A stretch of DNA of 64,000 nt from IMG/VR virus record IMGVR_UViG_3300049846_002130, positions 62,001 through 126,000 of that record; one strand, 5' to 3'. How positions within the stretch are numbered: position 1 is the stretch's first letter; each line of letters opens with the position of its first letter. The notes under the pieces are model-generated. The model searched no databases. It had not been told where the DNA came from and was given only the letters and a program-made list of their open reading frames with translations. Of this stretch, positions 46,497 through 54,222 are shown piece after piece. The translations under genes and the position numbers were made by a program. This stretch comes from a virus.

Positions 46497-46721
46497 TTAC
46501 TGTGGTCTACGTAGTTGACGCCACTTGCTAACAGTTACATCCTTTGGATTTGCTTGAGCATAACGCTCGGTAACAAACCGGCCACTGCTATCGCGGAATT
46601 GTGTATGCGTCGCGTAGCGTGGGGCGAACTTACCAGTTGTGTCCCGAAGTGAAGTCTGTGAGGTCGTGTTCTGTACTGATGTGCGAGATTGAGTATTTTG
46701 GTTTCTTTGTGTTCTTGTCAT
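46497..46721 (-). CDS. Basic repeat protein (74 aa)
   Basis: ATG at 46721 chosen (AAGGAGAC upstream); an earlier ATG at 46748 is open. Arg/Gln/Thr-rich with two copies of a RD[ST][ST]G[KR]F motif: 'RDTTGKFAPRYA' and 'RDSSGRFVTERYA'. Pattern suggests a nucleic-acid-binding or unstructured protein. Overlaps the next gene by ~90 bases in another frame. Confidence 0.5.
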   Translation of the reverse strand: MTRTQRNQNTQSRTSVQNTTSQTSLRDTTGKFAPRYATHTQFRDSSGRFVTERYAQANPKDVTVSKWRQLRRPQ

Positions 46722-47037
46722 TATTGTCTCCTTGTGTATTAATTTCAATTTTTGCCAAATAGCATAGTTGAAATGGTAGTTGGACTATAAGCTGTCCATA
46801 GCCTTTGTCTATTACTTTGGTCCATTGCCAAAAGTCAGAATCTAAAAAGTAGAGATTGCCATCATCTAATTCTAGCTGTATGGGAAATTTAAAGGATTCT
46901 CTCATTACTAGTAAGCGAAGAGATTCGGTTAATTCTGTAGCTAAATTAGTTATTAGTCTAGGTGTAGCTGAGTGGCCTTGGTATTTTGCTGCTGTGTTGT
47001 TGATGCAGTCTTTAATTAATTTTAACTCGTTATTCAT
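46630..47037 (-). CDS. Hypothetical protein (135 aa)
   Basis: Helical N-terminus (LKLIKDCINNTAAKYQGH), then beta sequence, then a charged tail that overlaps the basic repeat gene. ATGA coupling to the 50-residue gene upstream. No family. Confidence 0.45.
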   Translation of the reverse strand: MNNELKLIKDCINNTAAKYQGHSATPRLITNLATELTESLRLLVMRESFKFPIQLELDDGNLYFLDSDFWQWTKVIDKGYGQLIVQLPFQLCYLAKIEINTQGDNNDKNTKKPKYSISHISTEHDLTDFTSGHNW

Positions 47038-47186
47038 CTAAGCAGTCCATTAATTTTTTCTTCTAGGTGTAGGGCAATACTTGGTGGCACATCGGGGCCT
47101 AACATGTGTATTAATAGCAAGATGTCGTTTAATTCATCTTTATTAAATTGTCTTACAACTAGTCTAGTCTTCAGATATATCCACAA
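47034..47186 (-). CDS. Small protein overlapping recA end (50 aa)
   Basis: Starts at TTG 47186 inside the last codons of recA (different frame) and ends with ATGA overlap on the gene at 47037. Helical: 'FNKDELNDILLLIHMLGPDV ... IALHLEEKINGLLR'. Without it the 126-base space would be empty, which is atypical of this operon. Too short for a homology call. Confidence 0.5.
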   Translation of the reverse strand: MWIYLKTRLVVRQFNKDELNDILLLIHMLGPDVPPSIALHLEEKINGLLR

Positions 47187-48258
47187 TAGAATCAGAATCA
47201 TCATCATCAATTGTTCCCGCTAATTCTTTATCTGCGCTATAACACATTGTTTCTAATTTTTGCATCATATCTGGATTAGTTCTTAGGGCTTCTACGAAGC
47301 CTGCTTTGCCACCTGTTGACCAAAGGGTTTCCCAGTCGCTATCTCCTGTACCAGTTCTTATTAATGTACTTTGACCAGCATGCCTTATTATACCAAGAGT
47401 TTTTGCATTAAGCATTAGGTCACTTGGCTTATCAACGCCTCTGGCGTAAACGAAATGATAGTTTATTTCGGCAGCAATTGGCGGACTACATTTGTTCTTA
47501 ACAATTTTTAGTCTACCCATAAACGCATTAGCAACTTCCGTAGAAGGCTTTTGAGGTAAAGTCTTGAGTCTTACAGAAGAGTAAAATTTAAGAGCTGTAC
47601 CGCCAGAGGTGGTCTCTGGATTACCCATACGAGCGCCGGGGTTATATTTTAATTGATTTAAAAAGATAGAAGTAATATCATTTTCTGCAGCTATTTTAGA
47701 ATACTCTCTAAAGAATCTGCTTGTATCCTTAGATATACCACCAACATCTACTTCACTTACATCTCGCTGTAACTGCCTTTGATTTTGTAACGCATCAATA
47801 GAATCTAGTAAAACAAAGCCAACCTGTCCAGTCTTGCCTAAGTCTAGTAAGGTTTGGAATGCTTCCTCGGCAGTATCAACCCGACAGTACAAGACTCGGT
47901 CCATGTCCACACCCATGCTCTTAAAGAAAGAGCCAACCATGGTGTGCTCAGCATCAATGACAAGAGCTACACGTCCACCGTGTAGCTCACGGCCCTCAGT
48001 AGTTTGGTCTTGCCAGTCTTGGTAAGCTTTAATAGATGCTAAGGCCAGGCTTGTTTTGCCGCTAGATTCAGGACCATAAATTTCTACGATACGTCCGCGG
48101 GGCCAGCCCCCAATACCCAAAGCTAAGTCTAGAGAGAATACACCAGACGGGACAGGTTCAATCTTTTGTTTAGTGGTTCCAAAAGTAATGAAATCTTTTT
48201 TAGAGAACTTCTTTTCAAGTTGCTCAATTGTCTTTTTTAATAATAGGTTTCCTTTCAC
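47164..48258 (-). CDS. recA: RecA recombinase
   Basis: 364 aa. Walker A GPESSGKT at 62-69, 'VALVIDAEHT' Walker B region, 'FLLLDSIDAL' and the L2-flank 'IFLNQLKYNPGARMGNPETTSGG' (MAW-like DNA loop) are all present. Catalyses strand exchange during phage recombination and late replication. The C-terminus is acidic (DDDDSDSIVDISED), which in RecA tunes DNA binding. ATGA overlap with the HD gene. Confidence 0.95.
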   Translation of the reverse strand: MKGNLLLKKTIEQLEKKFSKKDFITFGTTKQKIEPVPSGVFSLDLALGIGGWPRGRIVEIYGPESSGKTSLALASIKAYQDWQDQTTEGRELHGGRVALVIDAEHTMVGSFFKSMGVDMDRVLYCRVDTAEEAFQTLLDLGKTGQVGFVLLDSIDALQNQRQLQRDVSEVDVGGISKDTSRFFREYSKIAAENDITSIFLNQLKYNPGARMGNPETTSGGTALKFYSSVRLKTLPQKPSTEVANAFMGRLKIVKNKCSPPIAAEINYHFVYARGVDKPSDLMLNAKTLGIIRHAGQSTLIRTGTGDSDWETLWSTGGKAGFVEALRTNPDMMQKLETMCYSADKELAGTIDDDDSDSIVDISED

Positions 48259-48944
48259 ACTGTCTCCAACTGAGAACTGAGTTCTAGTTTAGCCTTGGCA
48301 ATACTGCTAGATAAATAATTAGTTACATATGTTTTATGCTGTAGCTTTGTTTTGGGAAGGTGACCGCTCCCAGAATAATATGTATCTAAAATATTCTTTC
48401 CAGCTCTAATTAACTTTGTGTTAAGGTCTTTTAGCTCCAACCAATTGGACTTAACTTTCTTGTTAACTCTAGCTGCAGCAGGATGATGGTGGTATGCCAT
48501 CTCAATAACCAACGCAAGCTGATCAATATATTTAATTAGCTGGTCGTTTCTATAGTCTAATGGTAAACCAATAGATTTATGAACATGAATCTCAGCTTTG
48601 TGTTCGATCTTAATATAGTCTGGTAAATAAGGTTTAAGGCCCGAAGGAATATCAACAACTAAATATTCATGTAAGTCGTGAGCAACAGCATAGCCTCGCT
48701 GGACGACTAAATTATTAACAAAGTTATTTTGAGTTGTAAAGATATCTGGTAAGACCTTGAGAGCATCTACTAATTTTCCACACAGATATAAATGCTCTGC
48801 TAACGTAACGTCAATTGCTCCTAGATAGCGCCTCATATTAAAAATATGCTTAAAGATATCACTTAGCTGTACATTCGTTGTTTCTAATGCATCAAAATAA
48901 ACTAGGTTACCTTCAGCAGTTGTCATATCAGGATATCTGTTCAT
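48255..48944 (-). CDS. HD-domain hydrolase, YfbR-like
   Basis: 229 aa. 'LAEHLYLCGK' and 'VAHDLHEYLVVDIPSGLK' supply H...HD...D of the HD superfamily, followed by 'EIHVHKSIGLP'. YfbR-type HD enzymes hydrolyse deoxynucleoside monophosphates, so this may act in nucleotide pool control with ThyX and NrdB. Substrate unproven. Confidence 0.7.
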   Translation of the reverse strand: MNRYPDMTTAEGNLVYFDALETTNVQLSDIFKHIFNMRRYLGAIDVTLAEHLYLCGKLVDALKVLPDIFTTQNNFVNNLVVQRGYAVAHDLHEYLVVDIPSGLKPYLPDYIKIEHKAEIHVHKSIGLPLDYRNDQLIKYIDQLALVIEMAYHHHPAAARVNKKVKSNWLELKDLNTKLIRAGKNILDTYYSGSGHLPKTKLQHKTYVTNYLSSSIAKAKLELSSQLETV

Positions 48945-49449
48945 CGGACTCCTTAGGTTCCTTGTCTGGATTTAGGGTAAGAAATTTAACTCTATTCTCC
49001 TTAACAGCTTCTTTGATTGCTTTTTGAACTTTACTAAGTCTAGATTTACTAGTCTTTACTTCTATAAAAAGTATCTCGTTTACAGTTGGCTCAGTATCGC
49101 GGCTATTATGAACACCTGAAAATACGATGTAGTCTATAGGATCTCCCAGATGTCTAAAGTCACGGGGATTCAGATTACCAATTGCAAACGGTATAAAGGT
49201 CTCAGCTATATTGCCTCTAGTTACTGCTTTACTTTTTACTATTGCTTCTGCCCTAGCAGTGGTTAGGGATTGCTGATGGTTCAAATTTTGATCTAGTAGT
49301 TCTTTTTCTAAGGTTTCTATTTTTAACTTAGTGACTTTTCTTTCTTCTGCCAGCTGAGTTTTAGTAAACTGATTAAGGCTTATAGTAAAGATTAGCATGA
49401 CAGATAAAAGAATACATGCAACAGTTAATAAAATTAAGGATGTGTCCAT
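48928..49449 (-). CDS. Membrane-anchored PD-(D/E)XK (Holliday-junction-resolvase-like) nuclease
   Basis: 173 aa. N-terminal transmembrane helix (residues 5-25), a coiled-coil linker, then a nuclease domain with D106 (GDPIDYIVF) and E130-V-K132 (FIEVKTSKSRLS). This is the 'endonuclease related to archaeal Hjc' family, often fused to a TM helix. Start ATG shares the palindrome CCATGG with the divergent gene at 49448. May act on DNA near the membrane. Confidence 0.7.
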   Translation of the reverse strand: MDTSLILLTVACILLSVMLIFTISLNQFTKTQLAEERKVTKLKIETLEKELLDQNLNHQQSLTTARAEAIVKSKAVTRGNIAETFIPFAIGNLNPRDFRHLGDPIDYIVFSGVHNSRDTEPTVNEILFIEVKTSKSRLSKVQKAIKEAVKENRVKFLTLNPDKEPKESDEQIS

Positions 49450-49843
49450 GGAACCTCATAATGTGCAAGTACTTTGCTCTGGGTATTTTAATCTATTACA
49501 TGCTGGCCATGTTGAGCTGTTAGCTTTTGCTTCTAAGTATGGGAAAGTAACAGTAGCTATTAATGATGATGAGCATTGTCAAAGAAAATATGGAACAAAA
49601 GCTATGTTGGCTTCCCATCGGTTGTATTGCTTAAATGCTTGTAAGTATGTAGAAAGTACTTGTGTCTTTGGCGAAGACACGCCCTCTGAATTAATACTAA
49701 GACTAAAGCCCAAGTATTATATACGAGGCTATGACTATGCTAATAAAGCACTTCCAGAAGAAGCTGCTCTAGAGCTTGTTAAAGCACAAACCATTATATT
49801 CAAGAGTAAGCAAATTAAGATTCATACTTCTGACTTTCTTTGA
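49448..49843 (+). CDS. Cytidylyltransferase-like, HldE/RfaE domain II-like
   Basis: About 131 aa from ATG 49448 (AAGGATG upstream). 'CSGYFNLLHAGHVELL' contains the HxGH motif of nucleotidyltransferases, 'AINDDEH' binds phosphate, and 'RGYDYANKALPEEAALELVK' matches the HldE C-domain 'KGgDY'. HldE's C-domain makes ADP-heptose from heptose-1-phosphate and ATP. Lone + strand gene in a - strand region. Sugar is inferred. Confidence 0.75.
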   Translation: MEPHNVQVLCSGYFNLLHAGHVELLAFASKYGKVTVAINDDEHCQRKYGTKAMLASHRLYCLNACKYVESTCVFGEDTPSELILRLKPKYYIRGYDYANKALPEEAALELVKAQTIIFKSKQIKIHTSDFL

Positions 49844-50453
49844 TTACAGCAGTAAAACAATTATTCATCTTTAGCAAAAGATGAAAATACTTTGCTAGTT
49901 CTTTAAGTTCAATATTGGTCATACCAACATCAAGTTCTAAACATAGGGCAACAAAAACTGCTTCAAGTAACTGAACTTCAGCACGTTTGCCATCCTTATT
50001 GATACGGATAATTTTTTCTTCTGTGTCTACAGGAGGCAAAGAATTGTCTGTAAACTTTACATCTTCATGAAGAACTTCATAAACCTTACCGCAGATATTA
50101 ATACTCTCCGGAATATGATCAAAGATTTGCATGTCTTTCTCGGTCCAGTACTGAATTGTTTCTTTAATGGCATACTCTTTCATTTGTTCTAGATTAACTT
50201 TCTCACTTTCTAGAATCTCTTTTACCATGGCTTCTACGCTCATGGTGTTGTTATAGCCATCAAATACATTAGCTAGTTCATAGTCATTATCAAATAAAAA
50301 GGCAATGGCGGTTAAGTATGCTTCTTGCAGATACTTTTTTCTTCTTGTAATTGGATGTTGTAGTTTTATGTAATCATCAATTGCCTGGCGTAAGATGCCA
50401 AGAAGCAAGTTACGCCAGTCAACATGATCCATATAGTCAATGTCTTTATTCAA
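49815..50453 (-). CDS. Hypothetical protein (212 aa)
   Basis: Helical N-terminal half, mixed C-terminal half. 'KIIRINKDGKRAEVQLLEAVFVALCLEL' has the spacing of ImmA-type 'HE..HAL' regions but the His and Glu are missing, so it would be inactive. Overlaps the nucleotidyltransferase gene tail to tail. Confidence 0.45.
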   Translation of the reverse strand: MNKDIDYMDHVDWRNLLLGILRQAIDDYIKLQHPITRRKKYLQEAYLTAIAFLFDNDYELANVFDGYNNTMSVEAMVKEILESEKVNLEQMKEYAIKETIQYWTEKDMQIFDHIPESINICGKVYEVLHEDVKFTDNSLPPVDTEEKIIRINKDGKRAEVQLLEAVFVALCLELDVGMTNIELKELAKYFHLLLKMNNCFTAVIKESQKYES

Positions 50454-50465
50454 TATTTTGTCCGA

Positions 50466-50816
50466 CTAGACTTCTTCTACTGGATCTTCAGGAACTTCAA
50501 ATCCAGTAGTTTCGTCAAATTGGATACCTATAAAGTCATCAACGCTACTTTCTATATCTTCTAGATTCTCTGTAGCTATGTCCCAGAGTTCATGTAAATA
50601 ATCAGGCACATCTGCTGGTTTGATTCCAAGAAGGAATGCTAGTAGATCTACTGGAGTTTCTTTAAGCAATGGCCAAAAGTCAGCAGCATCTACACGATCT
50701 TCTAAAGCATCGTCTATATCGTTACCTAATAGTTCAAAAAGAAGTATTTGATGTTCTAGCTTTGCATCTTCCGATGCCTTTATAAGTTCATCAAGGTGTG
50801 TCATTAAGTCTCCCAT
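50466..50816 (-). CDS. Hypothetical acidic protein (116 aa)
   Basis: Asp/Glu-rich helical protein, no motif. Its 5' end overlaps the membrane protein gene. Unknown. Confidence 0.45.
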   Translation of the reverse strand: MGDLMTHLDELIKASEDAKLEHQILLFELLGNDIDDALEDRVDAADFWPLLKETPVDLLAFLLGIKPADVPDYLHELWDIATENLEDIESSVDDFIGIQFDETTGFEVPEDPVEEV

Positions 50817-51042
50817 ATATCATTGTAGCGATATTTGCTAATAAGCCTGCAGTAATTGCAGCAATAACAGCTACTAATGATTGGCTAATGCTTGTTACTG
50901 TTATATAAACAGATAGGGTAAACATTAGTTCACTAATTATAAAATGTTTAATACTGAAATTTTTAAGCCACTGTGGCAAGTGCATCCAAGTAAAGACTGT
51001 ACTTGCAAAGATAAGACATCCAAAAACAATACCATCAATCAT
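50791..51042 (-). CDS. Small membrane protein (83 aa), possible holin
   Basis: Three likely membrane segments (about 1-20, 35-55 and 58-75), short charged C-terminus (YGRLNDTP). Size and topology fit class I/II holins, but no lysin is coupled and no family is recognised. Confidence 0.45.
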   Translation of the reverse strand: MIDGIVFGCLIFASTVFTWMHLPQWLKNFSIKHFIISELMFTLSVYITVTSISQSLVAVIAAITAGLLANIATMIYGRLNDTP

Positions 51043-51608
51043 TATGACTCTAGGTGTCTCATTTCTACAGCTTGAGAAATAGCAATAGAGTTTAAAGACT
51101 TCTCAACTTTATCTAACATATCAAGTTTTTCTCTCCAGTAATGTTTAAACATTGCTGAGGTCATAGATATATTATTAAGTTTCTGTAGAATAAGGTTTAC
51201 CATTTTTTCAAGTTGTGCTTGAGAGGGCGCTCTTATATTTTTCGAACTATATTCTAATAATAAGGAATTTATAACATCTGTCTTCTTAACAGATAAACTG
51301 TTCTTTAATGCAGTAGCACCAAGAGTACATATACTGTAATAATGACTAGCTATTTGAATGTTATTAGCAATTACTATATGTAGTTCTCTAATCATATCTG
51401 GAGATAGTTGTTTTGTAGAGGGGAAGGCTATAGCAAAACTTTCCTCCCACTCGTCAATGCTTTTACCAAAGAATTTAATTTGTGAAGAAAATATTTTGAT
51501 AAAAGCTTCTGCGTCTATCACATCCTCAAGTGCATCATCTAAGACTTTTTGAGAATCAACAACTGTAGCTTTAAGTTCTTTAGTTACTTCTTGTTCTATC
51601 AGGTCCAA
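51042..51608 (-). CDS. Hypothetical helical protein (188 aa)
   Basis: Nearly all helical ('ELKATVVDSQKVLDDALEDV', 'ISMTSAMFKHYWREKLDMLD'). One-base overlap with the membrane protein gene. No family. Confidence 0.5.
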   Translation of the reverse strand: MDLIEQEVTKELKATVVDSQKVLDDALEDVIDAEAFIKIFSSQIKFFGKSIDEWEESFAIAFPSTKQLSPDMIRELHIVIANNIQIASHYYSICTLGATALKNSLSVKKTDVINSLLLEYSSKNIRAPSQAQLEKMVNLILQKLNNISMTSAMFKHYWREKLDMLDKVEKSLNSIAISQAVEMRHLES

Positions 51609-51988
51609 GGATTGCTTCTTTTAGCTGTTGTTTTTGCTGTAGGACGCGATGTGGTTTCTGGAGCTGCAGGAGCAGAAGTAGGCGCAGTACTAGAACCTAG
51701 GTACTCTTTAACGATAGCGTTAAGAATTTCTGCTTCCATGGTTGTTTGCTTAGCATCTTCAAACTCTTTGGGGTCTATAAAGTAAACAGTTGGCCACCAT
51801 ACCTTTTGTCCATTATCATCTACTTTACTACTAAGTTGAGATGGAGGCTTTGCAAATGGCTCACCAGCCTTACTTAAAAAGATTTTAAAGTCTTTAATTA
51901 CCAATGTGTCGTCAATAACTAGGTCACAAAAACCTGCAAGACTACCCATTGGACTTTGAAGCTTACGAAGTTTTAGAGAATAATTCAT
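51599..51988 (-). CDS. SpoVG-like protein
   Basis: 129 aa. 'GFCDLVIDDTLVIKDFKIFL' and the conserved 'KAGEPFAKPPSQ' correspond to the SpoVG/septation protein fold (strand-rich DNA/RNA binder). A disordered Ser/Thr/Ala tail (about 100-129) follows. In some phages these bind single-stranded nucleic acid, which would suit its position next to recombination genes. Confidence 0.7.
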   Translation of the reverse strand: MNYSLKLRKLQSPMGSLAGFCDLVIDDTLVIKDFKIFLSKAGEPFAKPPSQLSSKVDDNGQKVWWPTVYFIDPKEFEDAKQTTMEAEILNAIVKEYLGSSTAPTSAPAAPETTSRPTAKTTAKRSNPWT

Positions 51989-52154
51989 TTTGAGCTGTCT
52001 CCTTTTCTAATCTATGTAAATGAGTTGCAATATAAAATGCAAATTTGTCTAGAATCGAGTCATACATATTTGTAGCTTGACCGAGTAAGCCCAAACTAGC
52101 TGCTAACTGAGCTGAATTCGGTGTCTTGGGCTGAGTTGGATTCGAACGTGACAT
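51963..52154 (-). CDS. Hypothetical protein (63 aa)
   Basis: Helical, with a Ser/Pro-rich start. Long overlaps on both sides, so it is coupled. Unknown. Confidence 0.4.
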   Translation of the reverse strand: MSRSNPTQPKTPNSAQLAASLGLLGQATNMYDSILDKFAFYIATHLHRLEKETAQNELFSKTS

Positions 52155-52389
52155 CGTTTTTCTCCATAAAAATTCTATATATATAGCCTAATCTAAAGGC
52201 TGTTGTGAACAGAACGCGAAAAGTCGAGTCTGAAAGATGCTGAGATAGAGCTTCTAAAGCTTTGTTAATAAATAGCTGTTGGTCTTCTTTCTCTGGATTA
52301 GCCATTAGTTTATTAAACAATAAGTCTACTAATTCTTTATTCGTGTATTTAGAAGTACCTGCTGAGGTTTTAACAGACCACATCACCAA
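52096..52389 (-). CDS. Hypothetical helical protein (97 aa)
   Basis: 'YTNKELVDLLFNKLMANPEK' gives a helix-turn-helix-like start. Ser-rich acidic end. Seven-base overlap with the Whirly-like gene. Unknown. Confidence 0.45.
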   Translation of the reverse strand: MVMWSVKTSAGTSKYTNKELVDLLFNKLMANPEKEDQQLFINKALEALSQHLSDSTFRVLFTTAFRLGYIYRIFMEKNDVTFESNSAQDTEFSSVSS

Positions 52390-52829
52390 CCTAACATCTT
52401 GGGTAAGGCTGTTCGTATAAGTATACCTAGGGCAGAGAACTCTCCCCCTGAGAGCGAAACTGTTATCATACGAGAGGTTCTATCAGCATCTGTTTGTCTG
52501 ATAGACATTAACCAAGTCCCAGCATACCGCTCATCTGTACTTTCCTTAAAAGAGATGGATTTAGTTGTTCCTTGGTACTCGTGAACAATCTTTGTTGTTT
52601 CTGGGTTTTCTAGTAAATGACAAAGATCTGCAGTACCTAATGCAATTGAAATTTTACCATCTTTCCAGTCGTATAGTTTATTTTCTCCATCTGTTCCAAC
52701 TACTTTTGCTGCTTCAACAAGAATTGCTCCTGCTTTATCCATCCAATCATTGTCTTTAGCTCTGGGAGCAAGAAATGAGAATTTGGCTGCAGCCGAGCCT
52801 TTAAAAATATCAAATGAGCCTGGCTTCAT
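52383..52829 (-). CDS. Whirly/PC4-like ssDNA-binding protein
   Basis: 148 aa. Three landmarks follow the order of the plant Whirly fold: 'KGSAAAKFSFL' (10-20, cf. KGKAALS), 'KLYDWKDGKISIALGTADLCHLL' (51-73, cf. RKYDW...FALS..E.G.L), and 'EFSALGILIRTALPKMLGW' (130-148, cf. EFAV...ALPHIMGW). Whirly proteins bind single-stranded DNA and protect organelle genomes. Here it would coat ssDNA for recombination or replication. No ordinary OB-fold SSB is in the window. Call rests on motif pattern. Confidence 0.65.
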   Translation of the reverse strand: MKPGSFDIFKGSAAAKFSFLAPRAKDNDWMDKAGAILVEAAKVVGTDGENKLYDWKDGKISIALGTADLCHLLENPETTKIVHEYQGTTKSISFKESTDERYAGTWLMSIRQTDADRTSRMITVSLSGGEFSALGILIRTALPKMLGW

Positions 52830-53091
52830 TATTGGTCCCCTTGTTTGAATACCATGTTTGCATTAAAAGACCTTGTGCAATTAATGCGTTCTCTGGTGTT
52901 TCACCATATGTTTTTCTATGCTGATGCAAATAGTCTACTAGCTCTTGATAGCTGATAGATTCTGCCCCAGTCTTACTTAATCCAATATTAATGAGAACGT
53001 CGGCAAATATACCGATGATCTCCTTTGTTGTCAAAGTTGTACTATTAAGCAGATTAATAATTTGATCTGCTATATCTTCTTCTAGTTTCAT
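52810..53091 (-). CDS. Hypothetical protein (93 aa)
   Basis: Helical: 'EEDIADQIINLLNSTTLTTK' and 'YQELVDYLHQHRKTYGETPE'. Lies directly after the terminator at 53104-53134, so it begins the recombination unit. Unknown. Confidence 0.45.
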   Translation of the reverse strand: MKLEEDIADQIINLLNSTTLTTKEIIGIFADVLINIGLSKTGAESISYQELVDYLHQHRKTYGETPENALIAQGLLMQTWYSNKGTNNEARLI

Positions 53092-53103
53092 TTTTTAAAA
53101 ATT

Positions 53104-53134
53104 AAAGTGGTCGGAGATTAACTCCGACCACTTT
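53104..53134 (-). terminator. Rho-independent terminator
   Basis: 13-bp stem AAAGTGGTCGGAG/CTCCGACCACTTT with AATTTTTAAAAAA on the - strand. It overlaps the last codons of the 57-aa gene and ends the ubiquitin-like cassette. Confidence 0.85.
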
Positions 53135-53291
53135 CTACCTGTATGTTCCAAGCTTTTAATCCTCTATAAACTTCATACATTTTTATATCAGGATTTTGTT
53201 TACATCTTTCGATGAAGCCAGGAACATTGGCTTTGATTTGAGATAAGGCTTCTTTACATTGCTTAGGGGAATATACTTCCGTCCCAAACAT
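53118..53291 (-). CDS. Hypothetical small protein of the Ubl cassette (57 aa)
   Basis: ATG at 53291 taken (TAATG coupling to the Ubl gene); the frame is open to 53324. 'YSPKQCKEALSQIKANVPGF' is helical, 'MYEVYRGLKAW' follows. Last gene of the cassette; may be a partner of the Ubl. Unknown. Confidence 0.5.
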   Translation of the reverse strand: MFGTEVYSPKQCKEALSQIKANVPGFIERCKQNPDIKMYEVYRGLKAWNIQVESGRS

Positions 53292-53512
53292 TAGAAAGCG
53301 CCTTTGGATCCCTGGACTGCCCAAATCTCTTCTACGCCATCTACACAGGTAGTAGAGAACTCACTAGGAGCTACCTCAGTTTCGCCACCAAGAAGAATCT
53401 TATAGGTGCTATCGATCTGTAGGTGAGACACTACATCTTGAACGGTAGTGCCCTGGGTAACTTGGACTGTCTTGGTGTTCCCCGCGGGAACAAATAGTAC
53501 ATGAATTGTCAT
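53291..53512 (-). CDS. Ubiquitin-like beta-grasp protein (73 aa)
   Basis: Strand-helix-strand pattern of the beta-grasp fold: 'HVLFVPAGNTKTVQVTQGTTVQDVVSHLQ' (3-31) then 'KILLGGETEV' and 'IWAVQGSKGAF'. Size and position next to an E1-like gene match PRTRC protein C/MoaD/ThiS-type modifiers. The C-terminus is GSKGAF, without a Gly-Gly end, so any conjugation would need processing (a JAB peptidase is nearby) or a different chemistry. ATGA-coupled to E1. Confidence 0.65.
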   Translation of the reverse strand: MTIHVLFVPAGNTKTVQVTQGTTVQDVVSHLQIDSTYKILLGGETEVAPSEFSTTCVDGVEEIWAVQGSKGAF

Positions 53513-54222
53513 TCTATCTCCTTTAAGTTGTATTGCTTTACAAATAGTTTACTATCTTTCATAACTGTAATTGTTCCATATGGATATTTAAAGGCACTAG
53601 TTGTTGCTTTAGCAACCAGTAGCGTACAAATATATTGTACCATATAGGCAGATATCGTAGTTACAAGAGTGGAACATAGACGCTGATTACAAGGGCCTTC
53701 TGGAATGAGGCTATCATCCATAAAGCTATCTGTCCACTGTCTATATAGTTCAGAGTTTAAAGGATTTATTACATGTATTTCTCCATGTTCAAATCCAAGG
53801 CGTGCTTCAATAGCTAACAGTATATTTGTGTTATACAAGATACCTTGTGATATATCTTTTCGACTCTTCATAGAGTCGGTAGCTATTATTAAAAAGCCCT
53901 CCACATGCGCAGCATCAGCTGCGCTAGTATAAAACCTATTATATGTTTTTACTTCTATGTCTGGATTAAATTCACGAAGCAACTCTGACAATGCTTCTAC
54001 TTTAGATTTTCCTATATGTTTGGGAAAGAACTGCTGATTTGCTAGATTATAGTCTTCAACAACATCTGCATCATAAAGAACAAACTTTTTAAATCCCATA
54101 CGGGCCGCGATCATAGCAACATTAGAGCCAACACCCCCACATCCAACAATAACTATTGGATGTGTTATCATATTTGGATGTAGCCATCCAGAATGTCTTA
54201 GAAATGATGGCTTATTCTCCAT
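53509..54222 (-). CDS. E1/ThiF-like adenylating enzyme
   Basis: 237 aa, the size of PRTRC ThiF. Rossmann motif GCGGVGS (27-33), acidic 'DADVVEDYNLANQQFF' (51-66) with the Asn/Gln that bind ATP, 'GKSKVEALSE' Lys72/74, and 'ATDS' Asp116, all standard in E1/MoeB/ThiF enzymes. C178 and C183 could serve as transfer or zinc Cys. It should adenylate the Ubl C-terminus. Its ATG sits inside the end of the JAB frameshift extension. Confidence 0.8.
   Translation of the reverse strand: MENKPSFLRHSGWLHPNMITHPIVIVGCGGVGSNVAMIAARMGFKKFVLYDADVVEDYNLANQQFFPKHIGKSKVEALSELLREFNPDIEVKTYNRFYTSAADAAHVEGFLIIATDSMKSRKDISQGILYNTNILLAIEARLGFEHGEIHVINPLNSELYRQWTDSFMDDSLIPEGPCNQRLCSTLVTTISAYMVQYICTLLVAKATTSAFKYPYGTITVMKDSKLFVKQYNLKEIE

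Noticed and set aside
49815-50453. ImmA-type metallopeptidase
   Set aside because: The HE..H residues are absent (LLEAVFVAL).
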